From NCBI RefSeq assembly GCF_022878925.1, contig NZ_CP084629.1, forward strand, positions 372,001 to 436,000: DNA of 64,000 bases, written 5' to 3'. This DNA is from Caballeronia sp. TF1N1 (GTDB lineage Bacteria > Pseudomonadota > Gammaproteobacteria > Burkholderiales > Burkholderiaceae). The stretch's first letter is position 1, and the number at the start of each line of letters is the position of its first letter. The position numbers and the translations under genes are program-made. Below are positions 26,632 to 35,189 of the stretch, in pieces. The notes under the pieces were generated by a model. That model was not told the DNA's origin, searched no databases, and saw only the letters and a list, made by a program, of their open reading frames with translations.

Positions 26632-28020
26632 CTAAATCACCTTCCCCGGATTGAGAATCCCATCCGGATCGAGCGCCGCCTTGATCGCGCGCATGGCTTC
26701 GAGATCGGTCTCGCGACGGCTCTGCGGCAAGAAGTGCCGCTTCTTCACGCCGATTCCATGCTCGGCCGAAATCGATCCCGCGAACTCGCGCGTCACGTCG
26801 TAGATCACACTGTCGATCTCGTCGTGATCGTGCTTGCCCATGCCCGGCACGTCCACGACGATATGAATGTTGCCATCGCCAAGATGCCCATACGTCAGGA
26901 CGAGCGCTTGCGGCCAGCGTTCGCGCAGGCGCGCCTCGCACTTCTGCGCGGCATCGCCCACCTGCGCGATCGAAAAGCTCACGTCGTACGCCGCGTGATT
27001 CGGAATGAAGCGCTGATACTCGCCGGGCGCATCGCGAATCGACCAGAAGTCGCGCGCGTGCGCTTCCGACGACGCAATCGCGGCGTCCGTCACCACGCCG
27101 TCTTCCAGCATCGCGCCGAGAAACTCTTCGAAGGCATCGCCGTGACGGACCGGATCGGTGCCGACGCTCTCCAGCAGCACGTAGAACGGATGCGCATCCG
27201 CGAGCGGCGCGCGCAGGTTCCTGAGGTTGCCGATAACGGCATCGTGATAACCCGCCCACATCACTTCGAACGCGGATACCCCCGCGGCCAGCCCCGCCTG
27301 CGCACGCGTCAGCAGCGTGGTCACCGCGTGAAAGTCCGGCAAGCCGCACCACGCGGTGGCGGTCGCCGTTGGCTTCGGCCGCAATCGCAGCACGACACGC
27401 GTGATGATCGCGAGCGTGCCTTCGCTGCCGATCAACAAATGCCGCAAGTCATAGCCGCTGTTGTTCTTGATCATCTTGTTCAAGTCGCCGATGACCTTGC
27501 CGCTCGCCAGCACCGCTTCGACGCCGAGTACCTGATCGCGCATCATCCCGTACTTGATGACGCGGTTGCCGCCCGCGTTGGTGGCAAGATTGCCGCCAAT
27601 GGAACAACTGCCGCGCGCGCCGAGATCCAGCGGAAAGTAAAAGCCCGCCGCGCTCGCCGCTTCCTGCACCACTTGCAACGGCGTGCCCGCTTCCACCGTC
27701 ATGGTCGCGGAGACTTCATCGATCTCGAGGATACGGGTCATGCGGTCGAGACTGAGCACGACTTCGTCCGTCAGCACGTTCGCGCCGCCCACGAGCCCGG
27801 TGAGCCCGCCTTGCGTAACGACCGCCTGCTTGTATTTCGTGCAGAGAGCGAGCGCCTTGGCGGCTTCCTCCGTGTTGCGCGGCCGGACAATGGCCGAAGG
27901 CGTCGCGCCCGGCAACCCGCTCCAGTCCACGACGCGCCGGTCGCCGAACTCTTCGGGCAACGCGACGACTTCCGCGCCAAGGGTTTCGCGCAAGGCGCTC
28001 ACTGCTTCGCGTGCGGTCAT
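26632..28020 (-). CDS. FAD-linked 2-hydroxyacid oxidase (GlcD/D-lactate dehydrogenase-like)
   Basis: This ~462-residue flavoprotein oxidises a D-2-hydroxyacid such as D-lactate or glycolate, passing electrons to an acceptor. It has the PCMH-type FAD site (QGGLTGLVGGANV; GARGSCSIGGNLATNAGG), and the C-terminal family motifs YGHLGDGNIHIVV and SAEHGIGVKKRHFL. The ATG at 28020 is chosen because a GGAG lies upstream; a GTG at 28071 would overlap the SDR gene. It is the last gene of the sugar operon. Its presence with a HAD phosphatase of the phosphoglycolate type suggests a C2 acid by-product, but that is inference. Confidence 0.85.
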   Translation of the reverse strand: MTAREAVSALRETLGAEVVALPEEFGDRRVVDWSGLPGATPSAIVRPRNTEEAAKALALCTKYKQAVVTQGGLTGLVGGANVLTDEVVLSLDRMTRILEIDEVSATMTVEAGTPLQVVQEAASAAGFYFPLDLGARGSCSIGGNLATNAGGNRVIKYGMMRDQVLGVEAVLASGKVIGDLNKMIKNNSGYDLRHLLIGSEGTLAIITRVVLRLRPKPTATATAWCGLPDFHAVTTLLTRAQAGLAAGVSAFEVMWAGYHDAVIGNLRNLRAPLADAHPFYVLLESVGTDPVRHGDAFEEFLGAMLEDGVVTDAAIASSEAHARDFWSIRDAPGEYQRFIPNHAAYDVSFSIAQVGDAAQKCEARLRERWPQALVLTYGHLGDGNIHIVVDVPGMGKHDHDEIDSVIYDVTREFAGSISAEHGIGVKKRHFLPQSRRETDLEAMRAIKAALDPDGILNPGKVI

Positions 28021-28051
28021 TTGATGCTCGTCTCCATGCTGTTTTTGCGGA

Positions 28052-28813
28052 TCACCAGACAGTGTAGCCACCGTCCATGACGAGGTCCGAACCGGTCACG
28101 AAGGCGCCTGCGCGCGAAGCGAGGAACACCACCCCGGGCGCGATTTCATCGGGCGTCGCCATGCGGGCGAGCGGCGTGCCGTCGATCCACACCTTGCGCC
28201 ACGTTTCGTTTTCGAAGCCGCGTTTCGTGAGTTCGGTGCCGACATATCCCGGCGATATCGAATTGACGCGCACGCCATCCGCGGCCCATTCCGCCGCGAG
28301 CGAGCGCGTCAAATGAATCACGCCCGCCTTCGATGCGTTGTACGACGCCTGCGGCTGCGGCTTGTTGGCGATCGACCCGCTCATGCTCGCGATGTTCACA
28401 ATGCGCCCAAACTTCTGCCGCGTCATGTGCCGCGCGGCGCTTCGGCAGCAATAGAACACGCCGTCGAGGTTGACCGCGAGCACCGCGCGCCAGGCGGCAT
28501 CGTCGGTTTCGAGCGCGGAGGCATTCTTTACGATGCCAGCGTTGTTCACGAGCACGTCGAGCTTGCCGTGACGCGCGACGACGGTATCGAAGGCTTGATC
28601 GACAGACGATGAATCCGTCACGTCCAGTGCGACGAACGTGCCGCCGATTTCCTGCGCGGCCTTTTGTCCGAGCGTTTCATCGCGATCCGCGACGACGACC
28701 GTCGCGCCCGCGCTCTTCAAGCCTGTCGCAATCGCAAAGCCGATGCCTTGCGCCGCGCCCGTCACCACGCAGACATCGCCATCCAGACGGAAGGCATCCA
28801 GTGTCGAACTCAT
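28052..28813 (-). CDS. Short-chain dehydrogenase/reductase (sugar or polyol type)
   Basis: This 253-residue classical SDR has TGAAQGIG (cofactor Rossmann motif), NNAG, the catalytic Ser/Tyr/Lys (IASMSG with YNASKAG) and the SPGYVGTE substrate-loop region. An Asp at the end of strand 2 (VVADRDE) favours NAD(H). The ATG overlaps the rpiA stop by 4 bases, so it is coupled. In this operon it probably interconverts a sugar alcohol and a ketose, with the substrate unknown. Confidence 0.88.
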   Translation of the reverse strand: MSSTLDAFRLDGDVCVVTGAAQGIGFAIATGLKSAGATVVVADRDETLGQKAAQEIGGTFVALDVTDSSSVDQAFDTVVARHGKLDVLVNNAGIVKNASALETDDAAWRAVLAVNLDGVFYCCRSAARHMTRQKFGRIVNIASMSGSIANKPQPQASYNASKAGVIHLTRSLAAEWAADGVRVNSISPGYVGTELTKRGFENETWRKVWIDGTPLARMATPDEIAPGVVFLASRAGAFVTGSDLVMDGGYTVW

Positions 28814-29574
28814 GTGCGCGCTCCTTCGAAGACGACGATATCCGCCGTGCCATCCGCGTGACCGACGATCATCTCGCTTGCAATGCCGGTGAAGAGGCCG
28901 TGTTCGACCACGCCCGGAATGGCGTTGAAGCGCGGCGACAGCGCGAGCGGCTCGGGAATGGCTTCGAGATGACAGTCGAGAATCCAGTTGCCGCTGTCGG
29001 TGACGACGAGTTCGCCATTCTTCACGCGCCGCTCGATACGCACGCTTTCGTCGAAGCCCGCCGAGACGAACAGATCGCGCAGCAAACGCTCCGTGCTCTG
29101 CCAGCCGAACTGGATGATCTCGATAGGCAAGGGAAAGCGCCCGAGCGTATCGAAGACTTTCTTATCGTCGACGACAGCGACCATCTTGCGCGATGCCGCC
29201 GCCACGATCTTTTCCCACAGAAGACACGCGCCGCCGCCCTTGATCATGCTGCCCTGATGATCGATCTCGTCCGCGCCGTCGATAGTCACGTCGAGCCGGT
29301 CGATCTGCCCTAGATCGGTCAACGGCACACCGAGTTCGAGCGCAAGCTCACGCGTGGCGTTCGACGTCGGCACGCCGACGATATCGAGCCCGTCCTTCAC
29401 GCGCGGCGCGAGCGCACGCACGAACCAGTGCGAGGTCGTGCCCGAACCGAGACCCACCTTCATGCCCGGCTTCAGATAGTGATCGACCGCCTTGTTGCCA
29501 GAAACGAGTTTTGCTTCGTCCTGTTTCGATGCGGGTTTGAGCTGGGCATAGCCCGGTTCGATATACGTAGCCAA
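28810..29574 (-). CDS. rpiA: Ribose-5-phosphate isomerase A
   Basis: The product interconverts ribose-5-phosphate and ribulose-5-phosphate. It shows GLGSGTTSHWFV, VTIDGADEID, KGGGACLLWEKIVA and the VDDKKVFDTLGRFPLPIE block of RpiA. The TTG at 29574 is preferred because GGAG lies 6 bases before it and it clears the rpiR stop. This gives an N-terminal extension of about 25 residues beyond typical RpiA, so a later start is possible. An ATG at 29622 would overlap the upstream gene. A second rpiA elsewhere in the genome is likely, this one serving the local pathway. Confidence 0.88.
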   Translation of the reverse strand: MATYIEPGYAQLKPASKQDEAKLVSGNKAVDHYLKPGMKVGLGSGTTSHWFVRALAPRVKDGLDIVGVPTSNATRELALELGVPLTDLGQIDRLDVTIDGADEIDHQGSMIKGGGACLLWEKIVAAASRKMVAVVDDKKVFDTLGRFPLPIEIIQFGWQSTERLLRDLFVSAGFDESVRIERRVKNGELVVTDSGNWILDCHLEAIPEPLALSPRFNAIPGVVEHGLFTGIASEMIVGHADGTADIVVFEGART

Positions 29575-29594
29575 TTGCGTCTCCGTTGACTTGC

Positions 29595-30440
29595 TTAGTC
29601 CATGAATTTGTCGGTGAACCACGGGTCGAGCGCGGCGAGATTGTCGGGCAACTCGCGGCCTTGAGCGAGGCCGAGCATTGCCACGAGCATGTTCACCACG
29701 AGCAGATGGTTGATCCGCGCCGTGAGCGGCGTGTACAGCTCGGTGTTCTCATAGGCGGGCACGGCAATGGTCAGATCGCACGTCTGCGCGAGTCGCGAGC
29801 CGGGCGCGCAAATGGCGATGGTGATTGCACCCTTGCCCTTGGCCATGGCAGCGGCCATTACGAGCGACTTGGTCGAGCCGGAATGCGAGAAGAACACGGC
29901 CACTTCGTCGTTGCGCAAGGTTGGCGCGAGCAGCAACTGACGCTGGCTTTCGAGCACTACGCGGCAATGCAGCCCCAAGCGAAAGAACTTGTGCTCGGCA
30001 TCGAAGGCAATGGTTTCGGAGATGCCGAGGCCGAACAGAAAGATGCCCTTCGCCTCGATCAGATACTTGGCCGCGCGCTCGATGGCGCTCGCATCGACAT
30101 CCTTGGCGAAGCGCTGAATGGCGTGCAGCGAGTTGTTGATGATCTTGTTGCAGACGTTCTCGGGCGCGTCGGCGTTGGTGATCGCTTCGTAATCGAAGGG
30201 CGCTTGCGGAATCAGACCCTGGCCCAGACGCACCTTGAAGTCCTGATAGTCCGCGCACTCGAAGCGCCGAAAAAAGCGCACCACGGTCGGGTCGCTCGTC
30301 TGCGCCGCTTCGGACAACTCGGCCATGCTCATCTTGAGCGCGGCTTCGGGCGCGCCCAGCAAGACATCGGCGATACGCAAGGTCGCGCCCGTCAGCGCAG
30401 GGTGTTCGAGCGCAATGCGCCGCAACAGGTCGTTTCTCAT
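29595..30440 (-). CDS. RpiR family transcriptional regulator
   Basis: This 281-residue regulator has an N-terminal HTH_6 domain (TLRIADVLLGAPEAALKMSMAELSEAAQTSDPTVVRFFRR) and a C-terminal SIS sugar-phosphate isomerase-like domain (FLFGLGISETIA; FFSHSGSTKSLV; AICAPGSRLAQ). RpiR proteins sense phosphosugars. The frame runs upstream to 30788, but MRNDLLRRIAL at 30440 is the family start, with 1-base overlap with the HAD gene. It is encoded inside the operon it probably controls, and direct repeats in the divergent promoter at 37993-38020 are candidate sites. Confidence 0.9.
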   Translation of the reverse strand: MRNDLLRRIALEHPALTGATLRIADVLLGAPEAALKMSMAELSEAAQTSDPTVVRFFRRFECADYQDFKVRLGQGLIPQAPFDYEAITNADAPENVCNKIINNSLHAIQRFAKDVDASAIERAAKYLIEAKGIFLFGLGISETIAFDAEHKFFRLGLHCRVVLESQRQLLLAPTLRNDEVAVFFSHSGSTKSLVMAAAMAKGKGAITIAICAPGSRLAQTCDLTIAVPAYENTELYTPLTARINHLLVVNMLVAMLGLAQGRELPDNLAALDPWFTDKFMD

Positions 30441-31141
30441 CAGGCTCCCGGCAGGCGCGACGCATTGAGCGCGGCGCACCTTGTTACTAGATCGGCGAAC
30501 GAGTCGAGCCGGGCATCCTCGGCGACGGGAACGTCGGGTCCCGTGCCCCAGTTGACGATCAGGCAACGCACCTGCGCACGTTCGGCGCATTCGGCGTCGA
30601 TGCGCGTATCGCCGATATAGAGCGCATGCTCGGGCGCGACGTCGAGCGCTTCGAGCGTCGCGAGCAGATGCCGGGGATGCGGCTTTCTCTGTGCAAGCAT
30701 ATCGCCTCCGATCACCGAGCTGAAGTACTGCTCGATGCCGAAATGCGCGAGCACCGCCTGCGCCAGATGCTGTGCCTTGTTCGTGCATACGCCGAGCTTG
30801 ATGCCCGCCGCATGCAGCGCGGGAATCGCGGTGAGCGCGTCGGCGTACACGGTCGCTTCGCCAACCGGGTGCTGCTTGTAAATGGACAAATACGCTTCGA
30901 CGTCGGCGCTCACGCGATCATGATCGAGCGTGAGACCCAAGCCCTTATACAACTTGTCGATCAGCCCGAACGAGCCTTCGCCGATGTACTGCGCCACGAA
31001 GCTCACCGTCTGCGGCGGCAGGCCATGCGTCGCGAGCAGACGATTCACCGCGTTGGCGATATCGGGCGCCGTGTCGACGAGCGTGCCATCGAGGTCGAAC
31101 ACGATGGCATCGACAGGAACTTCCGCGAGATTGACGGTCAT
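30440..31141 (-). CDS. HAD family phosphatase (phosphoglycolate phosphatase-like)
   Basis: This 233-residue HAD subfamily IA enzyme has the nucleophile motif VFDLDGTLVD (Asp16, Asp18), the motif II Thr (VCTNKAQ), the motif III Lys (GGDMLAQRKPHP) and the motif IV Asp (YIGDTRIDAECAERA). It resembles Gph. The 4-base overlap with the kinase gene means coupled translation. A phosphatase next to a sugar kinase in one operon is unusual and suggests the phosphorylated sugar is cleaved to a phospho-C2 or C3 waste product that this enzyme removes. Confidence 0.87.
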   Translation of the reverse strand: MTVNLAEVPVDAIVFDLDGTLVDTAPDIANAVNRLLATHGLPPQTVSFVAQYIGEGSFGLIDKLYKGLGLTLDHDRVSADVEAYLSIYKQHPVGEATVYADALTAIPALHAAGIKLGVCTNKAQHLAQAVLAHFGIEQYFSSVIGGDMLAQRKPHPRHLLATLEALDVAPEHALYIGDTRIDAECAERAQVRCLIVNWGTGPDVPVAEDARLDSFADLVTRCAALNASRLPGA

Positions 31142-32667
31142 CGGTTGGTGCTCTCCGGGTAGGCGGGTTCGGCTGCGATACGCTCATAGACCGGGCGCAA
31201 CGTGTCGTACAGCGTGCGGAAGGTTTCGAAACGTGCGTCGTAGAGCGGCCCGAGCCGCGCGTCGGGACTGATGCGCTCCGTCACGCGCAAGGTGCTGACG
31301 GCTTCGTCGAGCGTGGTCCACCAGCCCGCGCCCACGCCGGCCGCGAGCACCGCGCCGTATGCGCCGCCTTCCGACGCGCCCGTGACAGTGGTGACTTCGC
31401 GTTGCAGCACGTCGGCAAGCAGGCGCAGCCAGAAGGGTTCGGCGGTCGCGCCACCGGACACCCGCACTTCGTTGCAGGCGAGGCCTGCGCTTGACCCCAG
31501 CGCCGCGATGGCGCGAATGTTCAACAACACGCCTTCCATGACGCTGCGCACGAGGTGCGAGGCGTCGTGCATCGAGGTGAGGCCGATCCACGCGGCACGG
31601 CCGTCGGCGGCAACGTGCGGGCAGCGTTCGCCGAGCAGATAAGGCAAAAACAGCAAGCCGTCCGATCCGGGCGCGGCGGCTTTGGCGAGATCGGTCATCT
31701 CCGAGAACGACAGCGCGGGCGTCATGCGTCTTAGCGCACCGCGCAGCCATTCGAACGCGCCGCCCGCCGACAGCGTCACGCCCATCACATGCCAGCGGCC
31801 CGGCGCGTTGCCGCACGAAATCTGCAACTGGCCTGTCGCCACCGGACACTCCCGCATGCCGCCCGCGACGATACCCGCCGTGCCGATGGTCACGCCGAGC
31901 GGTCCGGTATCGATCGCGCCCATCGACGTGGTCTGGATTACCGAATCGCCGCCGCCGCCGAAGACGGGTGTATCGGCGGACAGGCCCCACGCTTGCGCAA
32001 GCTCAAGCCGCAAGACGCCCGCGCGTTCGGTCGACTCCACGACCTTCGGCACGAGGCTCGCGGGCAGGTCGAGCAGCGAGAGCAGCGCTTGCGACCAAGC
32101 GCGGCGCTTTACATCGAAGAGGCCGGTACCGGATGCATCGGATACATCGGTGATATGTTCGCCCGTCAGACGCAGGCGCAGATAATCCTTCGGGTTCAGC
32201 ATGCGCCTCATGCGCGCGAAGAGTTCGGGCTCGTGCTCGCGCATCCACAGGAGCTTGCCCGCAGTGAAACCCGGCAGCATGCGGTTCTGAACCATCGCAA
32301 GCAAGCCGTCGAGACCGCCCGCGCGCGCGGTGATCTCATCGCAATGGGGCGCCGCGCGTTGGTCGCACCAGAGAATCGCGGGGCGCAGCACGTTGTCGGC
32401 TTCGTCGAGCGCGGCGAGACCATGCATCTGACCCGACAGGCCGATACCCGCCACCGCACGGCGATCCGGCAGCGCGGCGAGCACTTCGGTAAGCGCGCTT
32501 TGCGTGGCCTGCCACCAGTGCTCCGGGTCCTGTTCCGCCCAGCCCGGACGCGGCGAGACGAGCGGATAAGACGCGAGCGCCTTCGCCGCCACGCGCCCAT
32601 TGCCATCCACCGCGATGACCTTGCACGCGGACGTCCCCACGTCGATGCCGAGAAGATAGCGTTCCAT
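31138..32667 (-). CDS. FGGY carbohydrate kinase (xylulokinase-like)
   Basis: This 509-residue kinase has the FGGY N-terminal signature YLLGIDVGTSACKVIAVD, the xylulokinase-type GIGLSGQMHGLAALD, WCDQRA, the phosphate/adenosine loop GGGGDSVIQ and TIGTAG, and the C-terminal EGGAYGAVLAAG. It most resembles XylB, so a ketopentose or related polyol is a reasonable substrate, but FGGY specificity is hard to read. It is followed by the HAD gene with a 4-base overlap. Confidence 0.88.
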   Translation of the reverse strand: MERYLLGIDVGTSACKVIAVDGNGRVAAKALASYPLVSPRPGWAEQDPEHWWQATQSALTEVLAALPDRRAVAGIGLSGQMHGLAALDEADNVLRPAILWCDQRAAPHCDEITARAGGLDGLLAMVQNRMLPGFTAGKLLWMREHEPELFARMRRMLNPKDYLRLRLTGEHITDVSDASGTGLFDVKRRAWSQALLSLLDLPASLVPKVVESTERAGVLRLELAQAWGLSADTPVFGGGGDSVIQTTSMGAIDTGPLGVTIGTAGIVAGGMRECPVATGQLQISCGNAPGRWHVMGVTLSAGGAFEWLRGALRRMTPALSFSEMTDLAKAAAPGSDGLLFLPYLLGERCPHVAADGRAAWIGLTSMHDASHLVRSVMEGVLLNIRAIAALGSSAGLACNEVRVSGGATAEPFWLRLLADVLQREVTTVTGASEGGAYGAVLAAGVGAGWWTTLDEAVSTLRVTERISPDARLGPLYDARFETFRTLYDTLRPVYERIAAEPAYPESTNR

Positions 32668-32680
32668 CGTCGCTCTCCGC

Positions 32681-34132
32681 TCAGGCGCCGTGTCGCAAAC
32701 GCACGTGCTTCAGATGCAGATACCCTTCCATGCCTTCGCGGCCGTGCTCGTAGCCCGTGCCGCTCTGTTTGCGGCCGCCGTAGGGCGCGTTCATGATGCC
32801 CGCATCGACGTGATTGATGGCGACGTTGCCGAAGTCGAGTTCGCGCGAAAGCGTGAAGCTCTCCTTCACGTGCTCCGTGTACGCATAGGCCGCGAGTCCG
32901 GCGGGCGTGCCGTTGGCTGCATCGATGGCTTCGTCGAGCGTCTTGTAAGGCGCAACGCCGATCACCGGGCCGAAGGTTTCCTCGTGCATGACGAGCATCT
33001 CGGGCGTGCCATCGGCGATGACGGTCGGCGCGAGAAACAAGCCCGCGCCGGAACCGAGCGCGGAAGGACGCCCGCCGCCGCAGAGAATGCGCGCGCCGCG
33101 CTCGCGTGCGTCGTCCAGATGCCGCTCCACCTTGACGACGCCCGCGCGCGTGGCCATTGGTCCGATATCCGCGCGTTCGTTGGCCACGCCATCGGCGACG
33201 ACGAGTTTGTTCGCGCCTTCGGTTAGCCGCGCGAGAAACGCGTCGTAGACCGACTCTTGCACATACCCGCGATTGATCGAGATGCAGATTTGCCCGGCAT
33301 TGCGAAACGCGCGCCGCAATGTGCCCGCCACGGCGAGATCGATATCGGCATGCGCGGTCACGATGAGCGGACAACTGCCGCCGAGTTCCAGCGACAGACC
33401 TGTGATGCCGCGCACCGTGCGATAGATGTCCTCGCCCGCCGTGCCCGAACCCGTGAACGCGACCTTATCGATACGCGGATGCCCGACGAGCCGCTTGCCC
33501 GCCTCACGCGCGCCCATCACCAGATTGGCGACGCCCGCTGGCAAGCCCGCGCGATCCACGCAGCGAAACACGGCTTCCGCGCTCGAAGGCGTGTACTCGG
33601 AAGGCTTCACGACGATCGTGCAACCCGCCGCCAGCGAAGCCGCGAGCTTCCAGCCGATCAGTTCGACCGGATAATTCCACGGCGCAATGGCCGCGACCAC
33701 GCCGACCGGTTCCTTCTCCACGAAACTGACGAAGCCATCCTCTTCGTTCGGAATGGTTTCGCCATAGATACGCACCGCCTCTTCCGCGTAATAGTGAAAC
33801 GCCTTCGCGAGTTTGCGCGCTTCGCCTTGTGCTTCGGCCAATGGCTTGCCCATTTCCACCGTGATCGACATGGCGATCGCGCGTTCGTCCTTCGCGATTT
33901 CATCGGCGATGGCGTGCAGCAGGCGCGAGCGTTCGAACGGATTCACGCGCCGCCATGTTTTGAACGCGCGCGAGGCGGCTTCGATTGCGGAATCGATCAC
34001 GTCCTGGCTCGCATCCGGCGCGCGGGAAACGACTTGCTCCGTGCTCGGATTCGTTACGTCGATCCATTCGCTCACGCCTTCTTTCGTGAAGCGTCCATCG
34101 ATATACATCTCGCAGTGTCGTGGTTCTGTCAT
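32681..34132 (-). CDS. NAD(P)-dependent aldehyde dehydrogenase
   Basis: This 483-residue enzyme of the ALDH superfamily shows PWNYPVELIGWKLAASLAAGC, GHPRIDKVAFTGSGTAG, the catalytic Glu249 in LELGGSCPL and catalytic Cys283 in NAGQICISINR. The C-terminal NAPYGGRKQSGTGYEHGREGMEGY is complete. It is close in form to succinate-semialdehyde or lactaldehyde/glycolaldehyde dehydrogenases. In this operon it may oxidise an aldehyde released from the sugar, such as glycolaldehyde. It lies between the permease and kinase genes. Confidence 0.9.
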   Translation of the reverse strand: MTEPRHCEMYIDGRFTKEGVSEWIDVTNPSTEQVVSRAPDASQDVIDSAIEAASRAFKTWRRVNPFERSRLLHAIADEIAKDERAIAMSITVEMGKPLAEAQGEARKLAKAFHYYAEEAVRIYGETIPNEEDGFVSFVEKEPVGVVAAIAPWNYPVELIGWKLAASLAAGCTIVVKPSEYTPSSAEAVFRCVDRAGLPAGVANLVMGAREAGKRLVGHPRIDKVAFTGSGTAGEDIYRTVRGITGLSLELGGSCPLIVTAHADIDLAVAGTLRRAFRNAGQICISINRGYVQESVYDAFLARLTEGANKLVVADGVANERADIGPMATRAGVVKVERHLDDARERGARILCGGGRPSALGSGAGLFLAPTVIADGTPEMLVMHEETFGPVIGVAPYKTLDEAIDAANGTPAGLAAYAYTEHVKESFTLSRELDFGNVAINHVDAGIMNAPYGGRKQSGTGYEHGREGMEGYLHLKHVRLRHGA

Positions 34133-34154
34133 GGCGAAAAAGTGGTGAATGCGT

Positions 34155-35189
34155 TTATTGCGAGACGAAGTTGACGCGGATCGCGTCGACGGCCACCGCG
34201 ACGAAAATCAGAATGCCGCCGATCATCTGCACGTAGAACGACGGCACTTCGGTGATCGCTAGACCAACGTGGATCACCGTGAGCAGCAGCACGCCGCCGA
34301 GAATGCCGAGCGCGCCGCCGCGTCCGCCGAACACGCTCACGCCACCGATGATCGGCGCGGCAATCGCATACAGCAGGAAGCCTTCGCCCTGATCCGAGGT
34401 AATGGCCATTTGCCACGCGGCAAGCAGATAGCCCGCGACGCCCGAAAGAAAGCCCGACAACGTAAAGGCGATCACCTTCACGCGATTCACGCGAATGCCC
34501 GCCGAGTTGGCCGCGAGCGCGTTGCCGCCGGTCGCATACAGATAACGTCCGAGCACGGTCTTGCGCAGCAAAAAGCCCATGCCCAGCAGCACGACGAGAA
34601 ACACGATAGGCATGACCGGCCAGTTGTTGATGGTGTACTGCCCGATCCAGATATAGCCGGCGGACATATCGGAGATGGTGTTGCCCTGCGTGACCGCAAG
34701 CAGCGAGCCTTGCAGCACGATCATCACGGCGAGCGTCTGGATCAGCGAGACCATCTTGAGGCGCGTCACGCACATGCCGTTGAAAAAGCCGATAGCCGTC
34801 GCCGCCGCGATGCCCACCGGCACGCCGACAGCGGGCGACAAGCCGAGCCGCGTCGAAACGATCGCGCCGATGGCCGCCGAAAAGCCCATGTTGCTGGCGA
34901 TCGAGAGGTCGATCTCCGCGACCATCAGCGGCAACGAAACCGCGAGCGCGAGCAAGCCGAGCACGGTAGCCTGCACGAGCACGTTCTGCAGATTCGAGAG
35001 CGTGAAGAAGAACGGATTGAGTACGCCGAACACGATCACGAGCGCCGCGAGCCAGAGCCACACGACGTTCTGAAAGACCCACTGCACGCCCGCTCTGCTG
35101 CGCTTCGTGCCCGGCGCCGCGTTCGCCTTCGACAACGTGGCCGGCGCCGGCGTGATATCGCTACCTGATTGCATGGACTCTCTCCTCAT
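34155..35189 (-). CDS. Sugar ABC transporter permease (RbsC-like)
   Basis: This 344-residue membrane protein of the BPD_transp_2 family has about nine to ten hydrophobic segments and the conserved block LSGFLSGVAGYLLAAW. It forms the channel for a CUT2-type sugar importer with the adjacent ATPase and binding protein. The ATG overlaps the stop of the ATPase gene by 4 bases. Positively charged N-terminus (residues 1-35) precedes the first membrane helix. Confidence 0.92.
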   Translation of the reverse strand: MRRESMQSGSDITPAPATLSKANAAPGTKRSRAGVQWVFQNVVWLWLAALVIVFGVLNPFFFTLSNLQNVLVQATVLGLLALAVSLPLMVAEIDLSIASNMGFSAAIGAIVSTRLGLSPAVGVPVGIAAATAIGFFNGMCVTRLKMVSLIQTLAVMIVLQGSLLAVTQGNTISDMSAGYIWIGQYTINNWPVMPIVFLVVLLGMGFLLRKTVLGRYLYATGGNALAANSAGIRVNRVKVIAFTLSGFLSGVAGYLLAAWQMAITSDQGEGFLLYAIAAPIIGGVSVFGGRGGALGILGGVLLLTVIHVGLAITEVPSFYVQMIGGILIFVAVAVDAIRVNFVSQ